Source: Oceanobacillus jordanicus (GTDB lineage Bacteria > Bacillota > Bacilli > Bacillales > Amphibacillaceae). From it: DNA of 64,000 nt. Below, piece by piece: positions 42,753 to 51,938 of the stretch. The notes beneath the pieces were generated by a model, which saw nothing but the letters and a program-made list of their open reading frames with translations, searched no databases and was not told where the DNA came from. The position numbers and the translations under genes were made by a program. The stretch is from the NCBI RefSeq assembly GCF_022095695.1, contig NZ_JAIFZM010000006.1, positions 124,001 to 188,000 of the forward strand, given 5' to 3'. The number at the start of each line of letters is the position of its first letter. The stretch's first letter is position 1.

Positions 42753-44192
42753 TTGGGTAAAAAGAACAAACAGTTTGTGGAAAAAATAACAGCGATGGAA
42801 GATGATTTCGCGCAATGGTATACAGATGTTGTGAAACAGGCAGACTTGGTTGATTATGGCCAAGTTCGCGGCACAATGATTATCAAACCCTATGGTTACG
42901 CTATTTGGGAAAATGTGCGAGATGAGCTGGACAAAAAGTTTAAAGAGACAGGACATTCTAATGTCGCGTTCCCACTCTTTATTCCAGAAAGTCTGTTGCA
43001 AAAAGAAAAGGACCATGTAGAAGGATTTGCACCGGAAGTTGCATGGGTAACTCATGGTGGCGAGGAAAAACTGCAAGAGCGTATCGCTGTCCGCCCAACT
43101 TCGGAAGTACTTTTCTGTGATTATTACTCAAAAAATATTCATTCTTATCGAGATTTGCCAAAGCTTTACAATCAATGGACAAATGTAGTGCGCTGGGAAA
43201 AAACTACGAGACCATTTTTGCGCTCGTCTGAATTCCATTGGCAGGAAGGGCATACGGCGCATGCTACAGATGAGGATGCAGCGCAAGAAACAAATCGCAT
43301 GCTTGAAGTATATGCTGATATGGCAGAGAAATATCTGGCCATCCCTGTACTAAAAGGACGTAAAACCGATAAAGAAAAGTTTGCAGGTGCTAATTACACT
43401 CTGACAATTGAAGCGCTGATGCATGATGGAAAAGCCCTGCAATCAGGTACATCACATCATTTCGGTTCTGGATTTGCAGAAGCTTTTGATATTACGTATT
43501 TAGATGAAAATGGAGAGAGCCAATTTGTACACCAAACTTCTTGGGGACTATCCACTAGAATTATGGGAGCTTTGATCATGGTTCATGGTGACAATCGTGG
43601 ACTCGTTATCCCACCTAGAGTTGCACCAACACAGGCTATGATTGTTCCAATCGCTCAGCATAAAGAAGGCGTATTGGATAAAGCGTACGATTTACGTGAT
43701 CGCTTGAAGGAACTTGTGCGTGTTGATATTGATGCTAGTGATAAAATGCCTGGCTGGAAATTTAATGAGTATGAAATGAAGGGGATCCCTGTACGTATTG
43801 AAATGGGACCAAAAGATATTGAAAAAGAGCAAGTAGTACTTGCACGCAGAGATACAGGCGAAAAAGAATTTATTCCACTAAGTGAACTAGAAGAACGCTT
43901 ACCTGTATTGTTGGAAGAAATTCAACAGAATCTATATACAAAAGCGCAAACGCATCGTGAAGAAAAAACGTCTATTGCTAAAACGATGGATGAATTTAAA
44001 CAAGTGCTAGAAGAAAAACCAGGCTTCATCAAAGCAATGTGGTGCGGAGATGTTGCGTGTGAAGAGAAAATCAAGGAAGAAACAACCGCTACTTCACGTT
44101 GTATTCCGTTTGACCAAGAAACAGTAGCAGATACTTGCGTATGCTGTGGTAAAGAAGCTAAAGAAATGGTTTATTGGGCAAAAGCATATTAG
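42753..44192 (+). CDS. proS: prolyl-tRNA synthetase, short archaeal/eukaryote-like type
   Basis: 479 aa from TTG 42753, which has AGAGGTG 7 nt upstream; the frame runs back into the T-box terminator, so earlier starts are excluded. Class II motifs: [24 protein letters not shown], motif 2 [24 protein letters not shown] in adjoining blocks, and motif 3 [17 protein letters not shown]. The C-terminal zinc-like domain has Cys pairs ([32 protein letters not shown]). It lacks the editing insertion of the long bacterial ProRS and ends in the Tyr typical of this form. A long ProRS may also exist elsewhere. Confidence 0.95.
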   Translation: MGKKNKQFVEKITAMEDDFAQWYTDVVKQADLVDYGQVRGTMIIKPYGYAIWENVRDELDKKFKETGHSNVAFPLFIPESLLQKEKDHVEGFAPEVAWVTHGGEEKLQERIAVRPTSEVLFCDYYSKNIHSYRDLPKLYNQWTNVVRWEKTTRPFLRSSEFHWQEGHTAHATDEDAAQETNRMLEVYADMAEKYLAIPVLKGRKTDKEKFAGANYTLTIEALMHDGKALQSGTSHHFGSGFAEAFDITYLDENGESQFVHQTSWGLSTRIMGALIMVHGDNRGLVIPPRVAPTQAMIVPIAQHKEGVLDKAYDLRDRLKELVRVDIDASDKMPGWKFNEYEMKGIPVRIEMGPKDIEKEQVVLARRDTGEKEFIPLSELEERLPVLLEEIQQNLYTKAQTHREEKTSIAKTMDEFKQVLEEKPGFIKAMWCGDVACEEKIKEETTATSRCIPFDQETVADTCVCCGKEAKEMVYWAKAY

Positions 44193-44454
44193 AGGTTGTT
44201 CAAAAAGTCCAGTAAAAATGACACATCGGTACTACTGAACTTCTGTTAAAACCGTCCACGTCCTGTGGACAACACAGAAGTCAACACATCCTGTGTAAGC
44301 CCGGTACTCAAAGCTGCGCCGCCTCGAACTTCGACGCATAGGACGTGTTAGTGTCGGTGTTGCAATAAATCTTTTCGGTGGGGCGAGTTAGCGCAGCCCC
44401 AGGATGTTGCGATTTTAGCCGACCTTGGTCCTTTTTATCCTCCTTTTTGAAGAC
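44191..44454 (+). repeat. dispersed Bacillaceae-type repeat after proS
   Basis: About 260 bp of GC-richer sequence. Begins AGAGGTTGTTCAAAAAGTCC just after the proS stop; its end, TCCTCCTTTTTGAA, is the partial inverse of the beginning. Internal complementary segments include GTCCACGTCCTGTGGAC and ACACATCCTGTGT, and a GGGGC/GCCCC hairpin (44380-44384 with 44396-44400) with loop GAGTTAGCGCA. From memory, repeats with this opening are widespread in Bacillaceae; no search was possible. No coding capacity. The hairpin is homologous to one at 28.11-28.13 kb. Confidence 0.7.
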
Positions 44455-44496
44455 GCACTTAAAGGGGTTGTAACGTTAACCTTTTAAAATTAATTT

Positions 44497-44556
44497 AAAA
44501 GTCGAATGAGTTCTAAAGCTGGTGCTAAGGCTTTGGATTATCATTCGACTTTTTCT
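44497..44556. terminator. bidirectional terminator between proS and the HIT pseudogene
   Basis: AAAAGTCGAATGA (44497-44509) / TCATTCGACTTTT (44541-44553) with an inner AAGC/GCTT stem and TTTTTCTTTTT after it. Confidence 0.85.
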
Positions 44557-44558
44557 TT

Positions 44559-44983
44559 TTAGGTTAATTCCAATAATGTTTTCTTCATTTTCCTTTTCGT
44601 CGCTTCTAATTTGCTTCTATCCTCAATATAATTCGCTTCATCTTCACTATAGAATTCTGCAAAGTTTTGTCCTTCATATCTTGGAACAACATACATGTGA
44701 AAATGCGTAAGTTCGTCAAATGCCACGCCATTTTGGCAGATAGTAATTCCGTCAGGACGGTACAATTCTCTGATCACTTTAGAGACTTTTTTTGTAGCTT
44801 CAACTAAAGAGGCTGCAGTATGTTCATCCAGTCCATCAAAAAATCGAAAGTGAGCCTTAGGTAAAATCAAAACATGTCACTCATTATAAGACTGTGATCG
44901 AGAAAACAGCATACATACGCATCCTCATAAACTGTCGAAGTGTCTTCTTTTTTATTTGCAAGTTTACAGCCAAAACAATTCAA
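44559..44983 (-). pseudogene. HIT-family hydrolase, disrupted
   Basis: Original start at TTG 44983 (TGAGGAGG 7 nt upstream) gives NCFGCKLANKKED and YVCCFLDHS, the normal opening of Bacillus HIT proteins with its zinc-type Cys pair. The frame then shifts near 44890: reading one base over continues S-Y-N-E-stop-H-V-L-I-L-P-K-A-H-F, where the stop (TGA, 44879-44877) replaces the usual Gly codon GGA. So there is a one-base deletion (AGTCCT to AGTCT) plus a nonsense change. The remaining 103-codon frame holds TASLVEATKKVSKVI and the HIT motif region LTHFHMYVVPRY, in which the third His of HxHxH is Tyr. Three lesions argue for a true pseudogene over a sequencing error. Confidence 0.85.
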
Positions 44984-45196
44984 TCCTATTCCTCCTCAAC
45001 ACCCATAGCCTTTTAGAACAGACTACGCATGTAATTACACCAAACTATTAGAGGAATCCTCTTCACTATAGAAATTCAATGGAATATTCACTATATTCTT
45101 ATTTTGGAAAAAGGACTCTCAATCATTGTTTAACCCTCAAACCCCTTCTCTGTAAAGGTTTTCAATAAAAATAAATATATTTTTTTCGAAAAACTA

Positions 45197-45226
45197 TTGA
45201 ATTTTTATACATTATTATGGTATAAA
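45197..45226 (+). promoter_or_regulatory. promoter of the amidohydrolase-ABC operon
   Basis: TTGAAT (45197-45202), 18-nt spacer, TATAAA (45221-45226) with TG upstream (extended -10). The rest of the 292-bp gap is AT-rich and shows no operator that I can name. Confidence 0.65.
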
Positions 45227-45275
45227 TATACACATAGATTAATAAATATACAAAAACATACAGCGGGGGATAAAC

Positions 45276-46433
45276 ATGAAAGATGAATTGACTAAAGAAC
45301 TTGATTATATAAAACAAGACTTGCAGAAAATGAGTGATCATCTATATTATAACCCTGAGCTGGGTGATCAGGAATTCGAATCAATGAAACTACTAATAAA
45401 CTATCTTGAGAAACAGGGCTTTCAAGTAGAAACAGGCTTAGTTGGAAGAACCACAGCATTTAAAGCTACATACGAAGGAGAAAAACCGGGGCCTAAAATA
45501 GCTTATTTAGCAGAGTATGATGCATTGCCTGGAGTTGGCCATGGCTGTGGACATAATTTAATCGGAACAATGAGTGTGGGAGCTGCGGTAATACTTAGTA
45601 AACAGATTGACCATATTGGCGGAAGTGTCGTTGTACTTGGAACACCTGCTGAGGAAACGAATGGCGCAAAAGTTCCAATGAGTGACGAGGGGATCTTTTC
45701 AGACATTGATGCAGCAATGATCGTACATCCAAGTGATCTGTCATACTCAAGTGGAGATTCCTTGGCAATGGACGCTATTCAGTTCGCGTATTCAGGAAAA
45801 GCCTCTCATGCAGCTGCTTCTCCTGAAAAGGGAATAAATGCTTTGGATAGTGTCATTCAACTATTTAACGGAATAAACGCCTTACGCGAGCATGTTACTT
45901 CCGATGTGCGAATTCATGGCATCATTTCCGAGGGAGGACAGGCAGCAAATGTTGTACCCGATTCTGCTGTGGCTCAATTTTACGTAAGAGCGAAAGAAAG
46001 AGATTATTTAAATGAGGTTGTAGAAAAAATTCATAACATCGCAAAAGGCGCAGCGCTCATGACAGGCGCCACTTTGGAGATTTCCAATTATGAACTAAGC
46101 TATGACAATATGATCACAAACAAAGCATTGTCAGATGCATTCAACAAAAACTTACAGCAAGTTAGTGAAGGACCTGCTTTACCAGCAAAACAAAGCTATG
46201 GATCTATTGATATGGGGAATGTTAGTCAAGTTGTACCAGCAATTCACCCATATATCGGGTTTGGCGAAGAAGGGCTAATCGCCCATACGCAGGACTTCGC
46301 AGATAAAACAATAACAGAAGAGGGGCATCAAACCTTGGCTAATGGTGCACTATCACTAGCCTTTACAGGATATGATCTTTTAACAGACAAAGCACTTTAT
46401 CAATCGATGCAACAAGAATTTAAAGGAAAATAG
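45276..46433 (+). CDS. M20-family amidohydrolase/peptidase
   Basis: 385 aa. Metal-binding blocks: IAYLAEYDALPGVGHGCGHNLIG, GTPAEETNGAKVPM (Glu pair) and the late YIGFGEEGLIAHTQDF. Dimerisation-domain marker: FAYSGKASHAAASPEKG and SEGGQAANVVPDSAVAQFYVRA. This is the AbgB/aminoacylase-like (peptidase M20D) group that removes acyl groups from N-acyl amino acids or cleaves dipeptides in the cytoplasm. It is first in an operon with an amino-acid ABC importer, so it probably processes the imported substrate. Confidence 0.88.
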   Translation: MKDELTKELDYIKQDLQKMSDHLYYNPELGDQEFESMKLLINYLEKQGFQVETGLVGRTTAFKATYEGEKPGPKIAYLAEYDALPGVGHGCGHNLIGTMSVGAAVILSKQIDHIGGSVVVLGTPAEETNGAKVPMSDEGIFSDIDAAMIVHPSDLSYSSGDSLAMDAIQFAYSGKASHAAASPEKGINALDSVIQLFNGINALREHVTSDVRIHGIISEGGQAANVVPDSAVAQFYVRAKERDYLNEVVEKIHNIAKGAALMTGATLEISNYELSYDNMITNKALSDAFNKNLQQVSEGPALPAKQSYGSIDMGNVSQVVPAIHPYIGFGEEGLIAHTQDFADKTITEEGHQTLANGALSLAFTGYDLLTDKALYQSMQQEFKGK

Positions 46434-46444
46434 GGGGAGAAAAA

Positions 46445-47218
46445 ATGAAAAAGACAATTGGAATTATACTATTTATCATGCTAGTTGCAGGGGGTCTTGC
46501 GGCTTGTGGGACATCAGATGAAGCTTCAGGAAGTTCGGAGCAGGACAAAAAGGTATTAAAAATGGCAACTTCGGCAGATTTTCCTCCATTTGAATCTCGG
46601 GATAACGAGGGGAACTTTGAAGGGTTTGATATAGATTTAGCGCATTTAATAGCAGAGGAACTAGGCTATGAATTGGATATTGAAGATATGAAGTTTGACG
46701 GGTTAATTGGTGCCTTGCAGGCAGATCGAGTAGATATGGTGATGTCAGGTATGAGTTCAACTGATGAACGGAAGAAAAATGTAGACTTCTCCACCCCATA
46801 CCATCACTCTGGCGAAATGTTTGTTACAACATCCGAATCTGCAATTGAGAGCCTTGAAGATTTGGAAGGTAAAACCATTGGTGTTCAGCTCGGTACCATT
46901 CAAGAGGAAGGTGCAGAAACGCTTAGTGAGGAATATGGTTTTGAAGTGAAAAAGGTAGATGATGCAGGATTGATTATTCAGGAACTTAATTCCAACCGAA
47001 TTGATGCTGGTTATATGGATAAGACGGTGGCAACTGGGTTTATAAAAGAGCAAGGACTCATTGGCTTTGATGATCCGACTACAAGCTCTCCAGGTATGGG
47101 AATTGCTTTTCCAAAAGGTAGTGAAATGGTAACAGAAGTGAATGAAGTACTTGAAAAGCTTGAAGATGAAGGAAAGATACAGGAGCTTGAAGAGAAATGG
47201 CTCTCTGACATGGAATAA
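46445..47218 (+). CDS. amino-acid ABC transporter, substrate-binding lipoprotein
   Basis: 257 aa. Lipoprotein signal with lipobox GLAAC at about residues 17-21 (MKKTIGIILFIMLVAGG start). SBP_bac_3 fold: LKMATSADFPPFESR, GFDIDLAHLIAEELGY, FDGLIGALQADRVDMVMSGM and the ribose-like hinge GKTIGVQLGTIQEEGAE. Resembles arginine/cystine-type binding proteins. The ligand is unknown; the adjacent amidohydrolase suggests an N-acylated or conjugated amino acid. Confidence 0.9.
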   Translation: MKKTIGIILFIMLVAGGLAACGTSDEASGSSEQDKKVLKMATSADFPPFESRDNEGNFEGFDIDLAHLIAEELGYELDIEDMKFDGLIGALQADRVDMVMSGMSSTDERKKNVDFSTPYHHSGEMFVTTSESAIESLEDLEGKTIGVQLGTIQEEGAETLSEEYGFEVKKVDDAGLIIQELNSNRIDAGYMDKTVATGFIKEQGLIGFDDPTTSSPGMGIAFPKGSEMVTEVNEVLEKLEDEGKIQELEEKWLSDME

Positions 47219-47248
47219 AAATACAGCAGAGAATTGAGGTGTTAAGGC

Positions 47249-47908
47249 ATGAATTTGGACTTTAGCCAAATTGTGCCTTATATTCCTTTTATACTAAAGG
47301 GAATCGGGGCTACATTAAAATTTGTAAGTATATCCATTATAATTGGGTTTGTACTTGGTACATTACTCGCATTATGTAAAATAACGAAAGTACCATTTTT
47401 AAAGGGATTTGCTGTATTTTATACATCAGTGTTTCGTGGAACCCCACTTATTTTGCAATTAATGATTATTTATTTTGCTGTTCCACAGCTCACTGGATAT
47501 GATATCTCGGCATTTTTATCAGCTGTACTTACATTTGGGTTAAATTCTGCAGCTTATATTTCAGAAATTATAAGAGGTGGTATCCAGGCGGTAGATCGGG
47601 GGCAAACAGAAGCAGCAGAAGCGTTAGGAGTTCCTTATAAGCCTATGATGCTAAATATCATTCTGCCACAAGCATTCAAAAATATCTTACCAGCCATGAT
47701 GAACGAGTTTATAACTTTAACAAAAGAGTCTGCCCTCGTTTCCACAATCGGGTACTTGGATTTAATGCGGAGGGCGCAAATTGTGGGTTCCGATATTTAC
47801 CGGAATTTTGAGCCACTAATTTTAGCAGGCCTTATTTACTGGGTAATGGTTTATATTCTTACGGTGGCAGGAAGTTTAGTGGAACGGAGGCTTCGTCAAA
47901 GTGATTAA
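47249..47908 (+). CDS. amino-acid ABC transporter, permease
   Basis: 219 aa HisM/GlnP-type permease with about five membrane segments, [18 protein letters not shown], and the EAA loop [27 protein letters not shown] precedes the ATG; its end overlaps the ATPase gene by 8 nt. A single permease gene implies a homodimeric channel. Confidence 0.92.
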   Translation: MNLDFSQIVPYIPFILKGIGATLKFVSISIIIGFVLGTLLALCKITKVPFLKGFAVFYTSVFRGTPLILQLMIIYFAVPQLTGYDISAFLSAVLTFGLNSAAYISEIIRGGIQAVDRGQTEAAEALGVPYKPMMLNIILPQAFKNILPAMMNEFITLTKESALVSTIGYLDLMRRAQIVGSDIYRNFEPLILAGLIYWVMVYILTVAGSLVERRLRQSD

Positions 47909-48623
47909 AGCTGAAAAGATTACAAAAGTGTTTGGAAAGAATATGGTCCTTGAAGAGATATCCACTACTGTTCAACAAGGTGAAGTGGTAACCATTATTG
48001 GACCTTCAGGTTCTGGTAAATCTACCTTCCTGCGTTGTTTAAACCTTTTAGAGGTTCCAACTTCAGGTGAGATATTTATGAACGGAAACGAGATCACATC
48101 TCCTAAAATTAATAAGCTGGAAGTTAGAAAAAATATTGGGATGGTATTTCAACACTTTCATCTTTTTCCACATATGACCGTGCTTGAGAACGTTATTTAT
48201 GCACCACAAAAGGTAAAGGGCATAGACAAGTCAACGGCTGTGGAAAATGCGAAAAAGCTCTTAGCAAAGGTTGGGCTGACAGACAAAGAAAGTTCCTATC
48301 CGAATCACTTATCAGGTGGACAAAAACAACGGGTAGCAATTGCGAGAGCGTTGGCGATGGAACCGGAAGTAATGTTGTTTGATGAACCTACTTCAGCACT
48401 TGATCCGGAAATGGTGAAAGAAGTGCTTGATGTTATTAAAGATTTGGCTGATACAGGAATTACGATGGTGATCGTAACACACGAAATGAACTTCGCTAAA
48501 GAAGTAGCAGACCGTGTATTATTCTTAGACCAAGGAAAGCTAGTGGAGGAAGGAAAACCGAAAGACTTTTTCCATGATCCGAAGTCTTCCAGAGCAAGAG
48601 ACTTTCTAGATAAAGTATTGTAA
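47901..48623 (+). CDS. amino-acid ABC transporter, ATPase
   Basis: 240 aa. Walker [11 protein letters not shown]-loop [16 protein letters not shown], signature [15 protein letters not shown], Walker [16 protein letters not shown] and switch His in VTHEMNFA. GlnQ/HisP group. Starts at GTG inside the permease end. Last gene of the operon. Confidence 0.93.
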   Translation: MIKAEKITKVFGKNMVLEEISTTVQQGEVVTIIGPSGSGKSTFLRCLNLLEVPTSGEIFMNGNEITSPKINKLEVRKNIGMVFQHFHLFPHMTVLENVIYAPQKVKGIDKSTAVENAKKLLAKVGLTDKESSYPNHLSGGQKQRVAIARALAMEPEVMLFDEPTSALDPEMVKEVLDVIKDLADTGITMVIVTHEMNFAKEVADRVLFLDQGKLVEEGKPKDFFHDPKSSRARDFLDKVL

Positions 48624-48658
48624 AAATCGCATGATTGTAATAGAGTAGTTAGGAAAAC

Positions 48659-48716
48659 AATAGCCACGTGGAATCGAACCTTTTAAAAGGAGTATCGAAT
48701 CTACGCGGCTATTTTA
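48659..48716 (+). terminator. terminator after the amino-acid ABC operon
   Basis: AATAGCCACGTGGAATCGA / TCGAATCTACGCGGCTATT, imperfect but long, followed by TTATT. Confidence 0.7.
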
Positions 48717-48738
48717 TTAACTCTTGTTTAATATTTAT

Positions 48739-48895
48739 CCCGGAGCAACCGTCTGTAAGACTCCCACTTCAAAATATGAAGTGAAACCGTGAAATTTTTA
48801 GTGGGAGTAAACGGATGACTAACACCCCGATTCGTTCAACTAAAAAACAGTGGGGGAAGAACAAAATCCCCCAACTATTTGACATTTTACTTTAT
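48739..48895 (+). mobile_element. palindrome-associated repeat, copy 6 (at the glutathione peroxidase stop)
   Basis: Begins CCCGGAGCAACCGTCTG after TTTAT (48734-48738) and ends TTTTACTTTAT, overlapping the minus-strand TAA by one base. Several substitutions (GTCTGT, GGATGACTAAC, TAAAAAACAGTGGGGG) show divergence, but both palindromes remain recognisable. Confidence 0.75.
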
Positions 48896-49368
48896 TATAA
48901 CGCGTCTTGAATTGCTTTTTCGAGCTCTTCTGGTTTCGTTTGGGGTGCAAAACGATCTATAACCTGTCCATCTTTGCCAACTAAAAACTTAGTAAAATTC
49001 CACTTGATTTGTTTCGTTAGTAGACCTTTTGCTTCCTCTGTTAAATAGCTGAAAAGTGGATGTGCATTTTTCCCTTTAACATCAACTTTGCTGAACATTG
49101 GGAATGTAACCCCATAGTTTAGCTGGCAAAATTCAGCAATCTCTTCATTCGATCCAGGATCCTGGCTGTTGAATTGATTGCATGGAAAACCTAGAATTTC
49201 AAGACCTTGTTGATTGTACGTATCGTAAAGCTTTTGCAACCCCTCTAGCTGAGAAGTAAAGCCGCACTTGCTTGCTGTGTTAACGATTAAAAGAACTTTT
49301 CCTTCATATTCTGATAATGAAATTTCCTTGCCACTAATTGTTTCAGCTTTGAATTCATATACACTCAT
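48895..49368 (-). CDS. glutathione peroxidase family (thiol peroxidase)
   Basis: 157 aa from ATG 49368; AAGGAGG lies 9-12 nt upstream and the TTG nine bases earlier is less likely. Active-site blocks: [17 protein letters not shown] with the peroxidatic Cys, [13 protein letters not shown] with the resolving Cys/Gln region, and [13 protein letters not shown] with Trp. Cys-type GPx homologues in bacilli (BsaA-like) use thioredoxin more than glutathione to reduce peroxides. Repeat copy 6 touches the stop. Confidence 0.94.
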   Translation of the reverse strand: MSVYEFKAETISGKEISLSEYEGKVLLIVNTASKCGFTSQLEGLQKLYDTYNQQGLEILGFPCNQFNSQDPGSNEEIAEFCQLNYGVTFPMFSKVDVKGKNAHPLFSYLTEEAKGLLTKQIKWNFTKFLVGKDGQVIDRFAPQTKPEELEKAIQDAL

Positions 49369-49437
49369 AATAAGCAAGCCTCCTTAGTAAAAGAATAGCA
49401 ATGGTATTGTAGCGTGTCCAAACAAACGCTTTTCTTC

Positions 49438-49493
49438 TACTTGGGATTTCGAAATTTAACTACATCGCTTTTGCTTCCTAGTTAAAATTTTAT
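49438..49493 (+). repeat. solo 50-bp module also found beside repeat copy 7
   Basis: TACTTGGGATTTCGAAATTT followed by AACTACATCGCTTTTGCTTCC, TAGTTAAAATTTTAT closely matches 54919-54974 (about 85% by eye). There the shared sequence ends in the TTTAT that carries the 150-bp element; here the same TTTAT is followed by unrelated sequence. It may be an unoccupied relative of that site or a remnant of a longer repeat. Confidence 0.6.
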
Positions 49494-49510
49494 ATTATTT
49501 TAACGTGAAA

Positions 49511-49543
49511 AAAAACGACCCATCTAGGCCGTTTTTTTCTGAA
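49511..49543 (-). terminator. terminator of trhO
   Basis: On the minus strand AAAAAAACGGCCTAGATGGGTCGTTTTTTTT, a compact GC stem (ACGgCC/GGgtCGT) with A- and T-tracts. Confidence 0.82.
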
Positions 49544-49551
49544 ACAATATA

Positions 49552-50520
49552 TTAAGCTTTTTGCTTAAGGGATTCGCCGATAGCAGTAAGTCTTTCTTCT
49601 ACTTCTTGTTCGCTTAAGCCATGTTCTTCTACATACAAGTTTCGTGGGCTTACCCGACATTCATGAGTACAGCCACGCATATATTTATGCTCGTTTTCTT
49701 CAGAGCAGAGAATTTGTTGATTACATTCAGGATTTGCACAATTTACGTAACGTTCACATGGCTGTCCATCAAAATAATCTACGCCGACTACAACGTGTTC
49801 TTTTTGATTGATTGGCACAGAAATACGGTTATCGAATACATAGCATTGTCCGTCCCATAGTTCTCCTTGTACTTCTGGATCTTTTCCATAGCTTACGATG
49901 CCGCCGTGTAGTTGGCTTACATCTTCAAAGCCTTCCTCCAGCAACCATCCGGAGAATTTTTCACAACGGATTCCGCCTGTGCAATAAGTTAGCACTTTCT
50001 TGTCTTTGAATTGTTCTTTATTTTCCTTAATCCAATCCGGAAGCTCGCGAAATGTTTCAATTTCCGGTCGGATGGCACCGCGAAAATGTCCTAGATCATA
50101 TTCATAATCATTTCGAGCATCGATTACCACGGTATCTTCCTCTTGCATTGCTTCAAAGAATTCCTTCGGGGAAAGGTAGTTACCTGTTGTTTCCAAAGGA
50201 TTAATGTCATCTTCAAGGCGAAGAGACACGATTTCTTCCCGCGGGCGTACATGCATTTTTTTGAAAGCATGTCCATCATGTTCGTCGATTTTAAACACCA
50301 TGTCAGCAAAGCGTGGATCATTGTGCATTGCTTCCATATATTTTTCTGTTTGTTCTATTGTACCAGATACCGTTCCATTTATTCCTTCCGCTGCTACAAG
50401 GATTCTTCCTTTTAGTTCAAGCTCTTTACAGAACTGAAGATGCTCTGTAGCGAAGGATTCAGGATCATCAATTGGCACATACTGATAATAAAGTAAAACT
50501 TGATAATTTAAATTCTCCAT
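49552..50520 (-). CDS. trhO: tRNA uridine(34) hydroxylase
   Basis: 322 aa. N-terminal ferredoxin-like domain ([32 protein letters not shown]), a rhodanese domain with active-site loop [14 protein letters not shown], and a C-terminal Cys-rich zinc region ([23 protein letters not shown]). TrhO hydroxylates U34 of certain tRNAs in an oxygen-dependent way, leading to 5-methoxyuridine (mo5U) in bacilli. Monocistronic. Confidence 0.94.
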   Translation of the reverse strand: MENLNYQVLLYYQYVPIDDPESFATEHLQFCKELELKGRILVAAEGINGTVSGTIEQTEKYMEAMHNDPRFADMVFKIDEHDGHAFKKMHVRPREEIVSLRLEDDINPLETTGNYLSPKEFFEAMQEEDTVVIDARNDYEYDLGHFRGAIRPEIETFRELPDWIKENKEQFKDKKVLTYCTGGIRCEKFSGWLLEEGFEDVSQLHGGIVSYGKDPEVQGELWDGQCYVFDNRISVPINQKEHVVVGVDYFDGQPCERYVNCANPECNQQILCSEENEHKYMRGCTHECRVSPRNLYVEEHGLSEQEVEERLTAIGESLKQKA

Positions 50521-50768
50521 GTTGATTTACCACCTATCATTCATATTTGCAAGATATAAATGTTTGGTAGTCGTTATTCTTATTTTTTATCTTGCAAGAC
50601 ATTATTTTATCACGTTTGAATTTCTTTTTCTAGTCCGTAACGTAGGTTAAGTGTATTACCCCTTTTACAAATTAATTCCATTATAGGATTCGTGTTTCTC
50701 ATAGTAAGAAAAGGGTAAATAAAGAAAGCCAGGTATCTTACATAGTAAGTTGAATGGAGGTGGAAATA

Positions 50769-51938
50769 ATGGAGACTATTCGTGTGGGATTGGTTTCTGC
50801 TCCCAATCTTCCAGCATATATAGCAGAACAATTGTGTCAAGAATTGCCAGATTATTTTTCTGAAGAGATTGATAACGAAACAAGCTGGGAAGTAGAGACG
50901 ACAGTAGATACACTTGTCGGAGTTGCGGAAGAAACGAAGGAAGTGCTAGATAAAGCAAACAATATAAAAAAGGAACAAAACTGGGAATATGTCATTTGTC
51001 TAACAGATCTCCCGATTTTCTTTAAGAAAAAGATAGTTGTGGGAAATGCGAATTTGGACCATAAGGTTGGACAGGTATCCATTCCTGCATTTGGAGTAAT
51101 GCCGATGCATAAAAGAATTCGCGTTATCATGGTAGAGTTGATGAAAGAACTATACCACAATTCCGGCGAACAAGTTTCTCCAAAAGAACATACACTAGAA
51201 AATGGAAAAGATGCTGCAAAAAATATAGGTAGACAGTTTTTCTTCTCTCGTGTGCGGAGGTTAGGTGCATCCCCGGAAGAGCAGTTAGATTTTCGTTATA
51301 TAATCCGCTCTCGAGTCATCGGATATTTGCGTATACTGTTTGGCATGACGTTTGCCAACCGCCCGTGGGACGCGTTACTTTCGTTTAAAAAGATAACGAT
51401 GCTCTCTTTTGCATCCGGTGCCTATGTTTCCATTTTCCCAAACCCTTGGGTGCTTAGTGTAGCCTACTCTCCCCTTAGACTAATTTTCTTGTCTCTCTTA
51501 TCTATATTAGGGATGGTAACATGGATTATATTTTCCCATAACCTGTGGGAAAAGCCATCACAACACGGGAAGAAGCGTTGGCGGGATTTATATAATCGTA
51601 CGACATTTTTAACTCTCACAAGTATTGTGTTTTTAAATTATCTTGTTTTATTCATTATGTTTCTTGCTGCTATGTCCCTTCTCGTTCCACCGGAGTTATT
51701 CCAAATAAGGACGCAAGTCGAAGGTTCACCATCTTTTGTTTATTATCTGAAGCTAGTCTGGTTGGTCACTTCATTTGGAACACTTGCTGGAGCGATAGGT
51801 ACGGGATTAGAGAGTGAGGATAGAATTCGCAATGTTACCTACTCTTTCCGTCAACAGCAGCGCTATTATGAAATAGGTGAGGAAGAAAACGAAGAAGATA
51901 AGAATGAGGATCCTGAGCCTGAAAAGAGGTGCACCTAA
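50769..51938 (+). CDS. membrane protein of unknown function, first of a tandem paralogous pair
   Basis: 389 aa from ATG 50769 with GGAGGTGG upstream. Residues about 1-170 form a soluble alpha/beta region: TIRVGLVSAPNLPAYIAEQL, SWEVETTVDTLVGVAEE, WEYVICLTDLPIFFKKK, VGQVSIPAFGVMPMHKRIR. Then about four membrane segments (around residues 215-260, 290-320, 335-360) with HNLWEKP and RRWRDLYNRTT-like basic turns between, and an acidic C-terminal tail. Homologues with the CLTDLP motif seem to occur in Actinobacteria as well (from memory). Nothing reveals the function. The stop overlaps the next start by one base (TAATG). Confidence 0.82.
   Translation: METIRVGLVSAPNLPAYIAEQLCQELPDYFSEEIDNETSWEVETTVDTLVGVAEETKEVLDKANNIKKEQNWEYVICLTDLPIFFKKKIVVGNANLDHKVGQVSIPAFGVMPMHKRIRVIMVELMKELYHNSGEQVSPKEHTLENGKDAAKNIGRQFFFSRVRRLGASPEEQLDFRYIIRSRVIGYLRILFGMTFANRPWDALLSFKKITMLSFASGAYVSIFPNPWVLSVAYSPLRLIFLSLLSILGMVTWIIFSHNLWEKPSQHGKKRWRDLYNRTTFLTLTSIVFLNYLVLFIMFLAAMSLLVPPELFQIRTQVEGSPSFVYYLKLVWLVTSFGTLAGAIGTGLESEDRIRNVTYSFRQQQRYYEIGEEENEEDKNEDPEPEKRCT

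Noticed and set aside
44559-44870. Intact 103-codon HIT protein
   Set aside because: It lacks the N-terminal Cys region, which is found upstream in another frame; the gene is broken.
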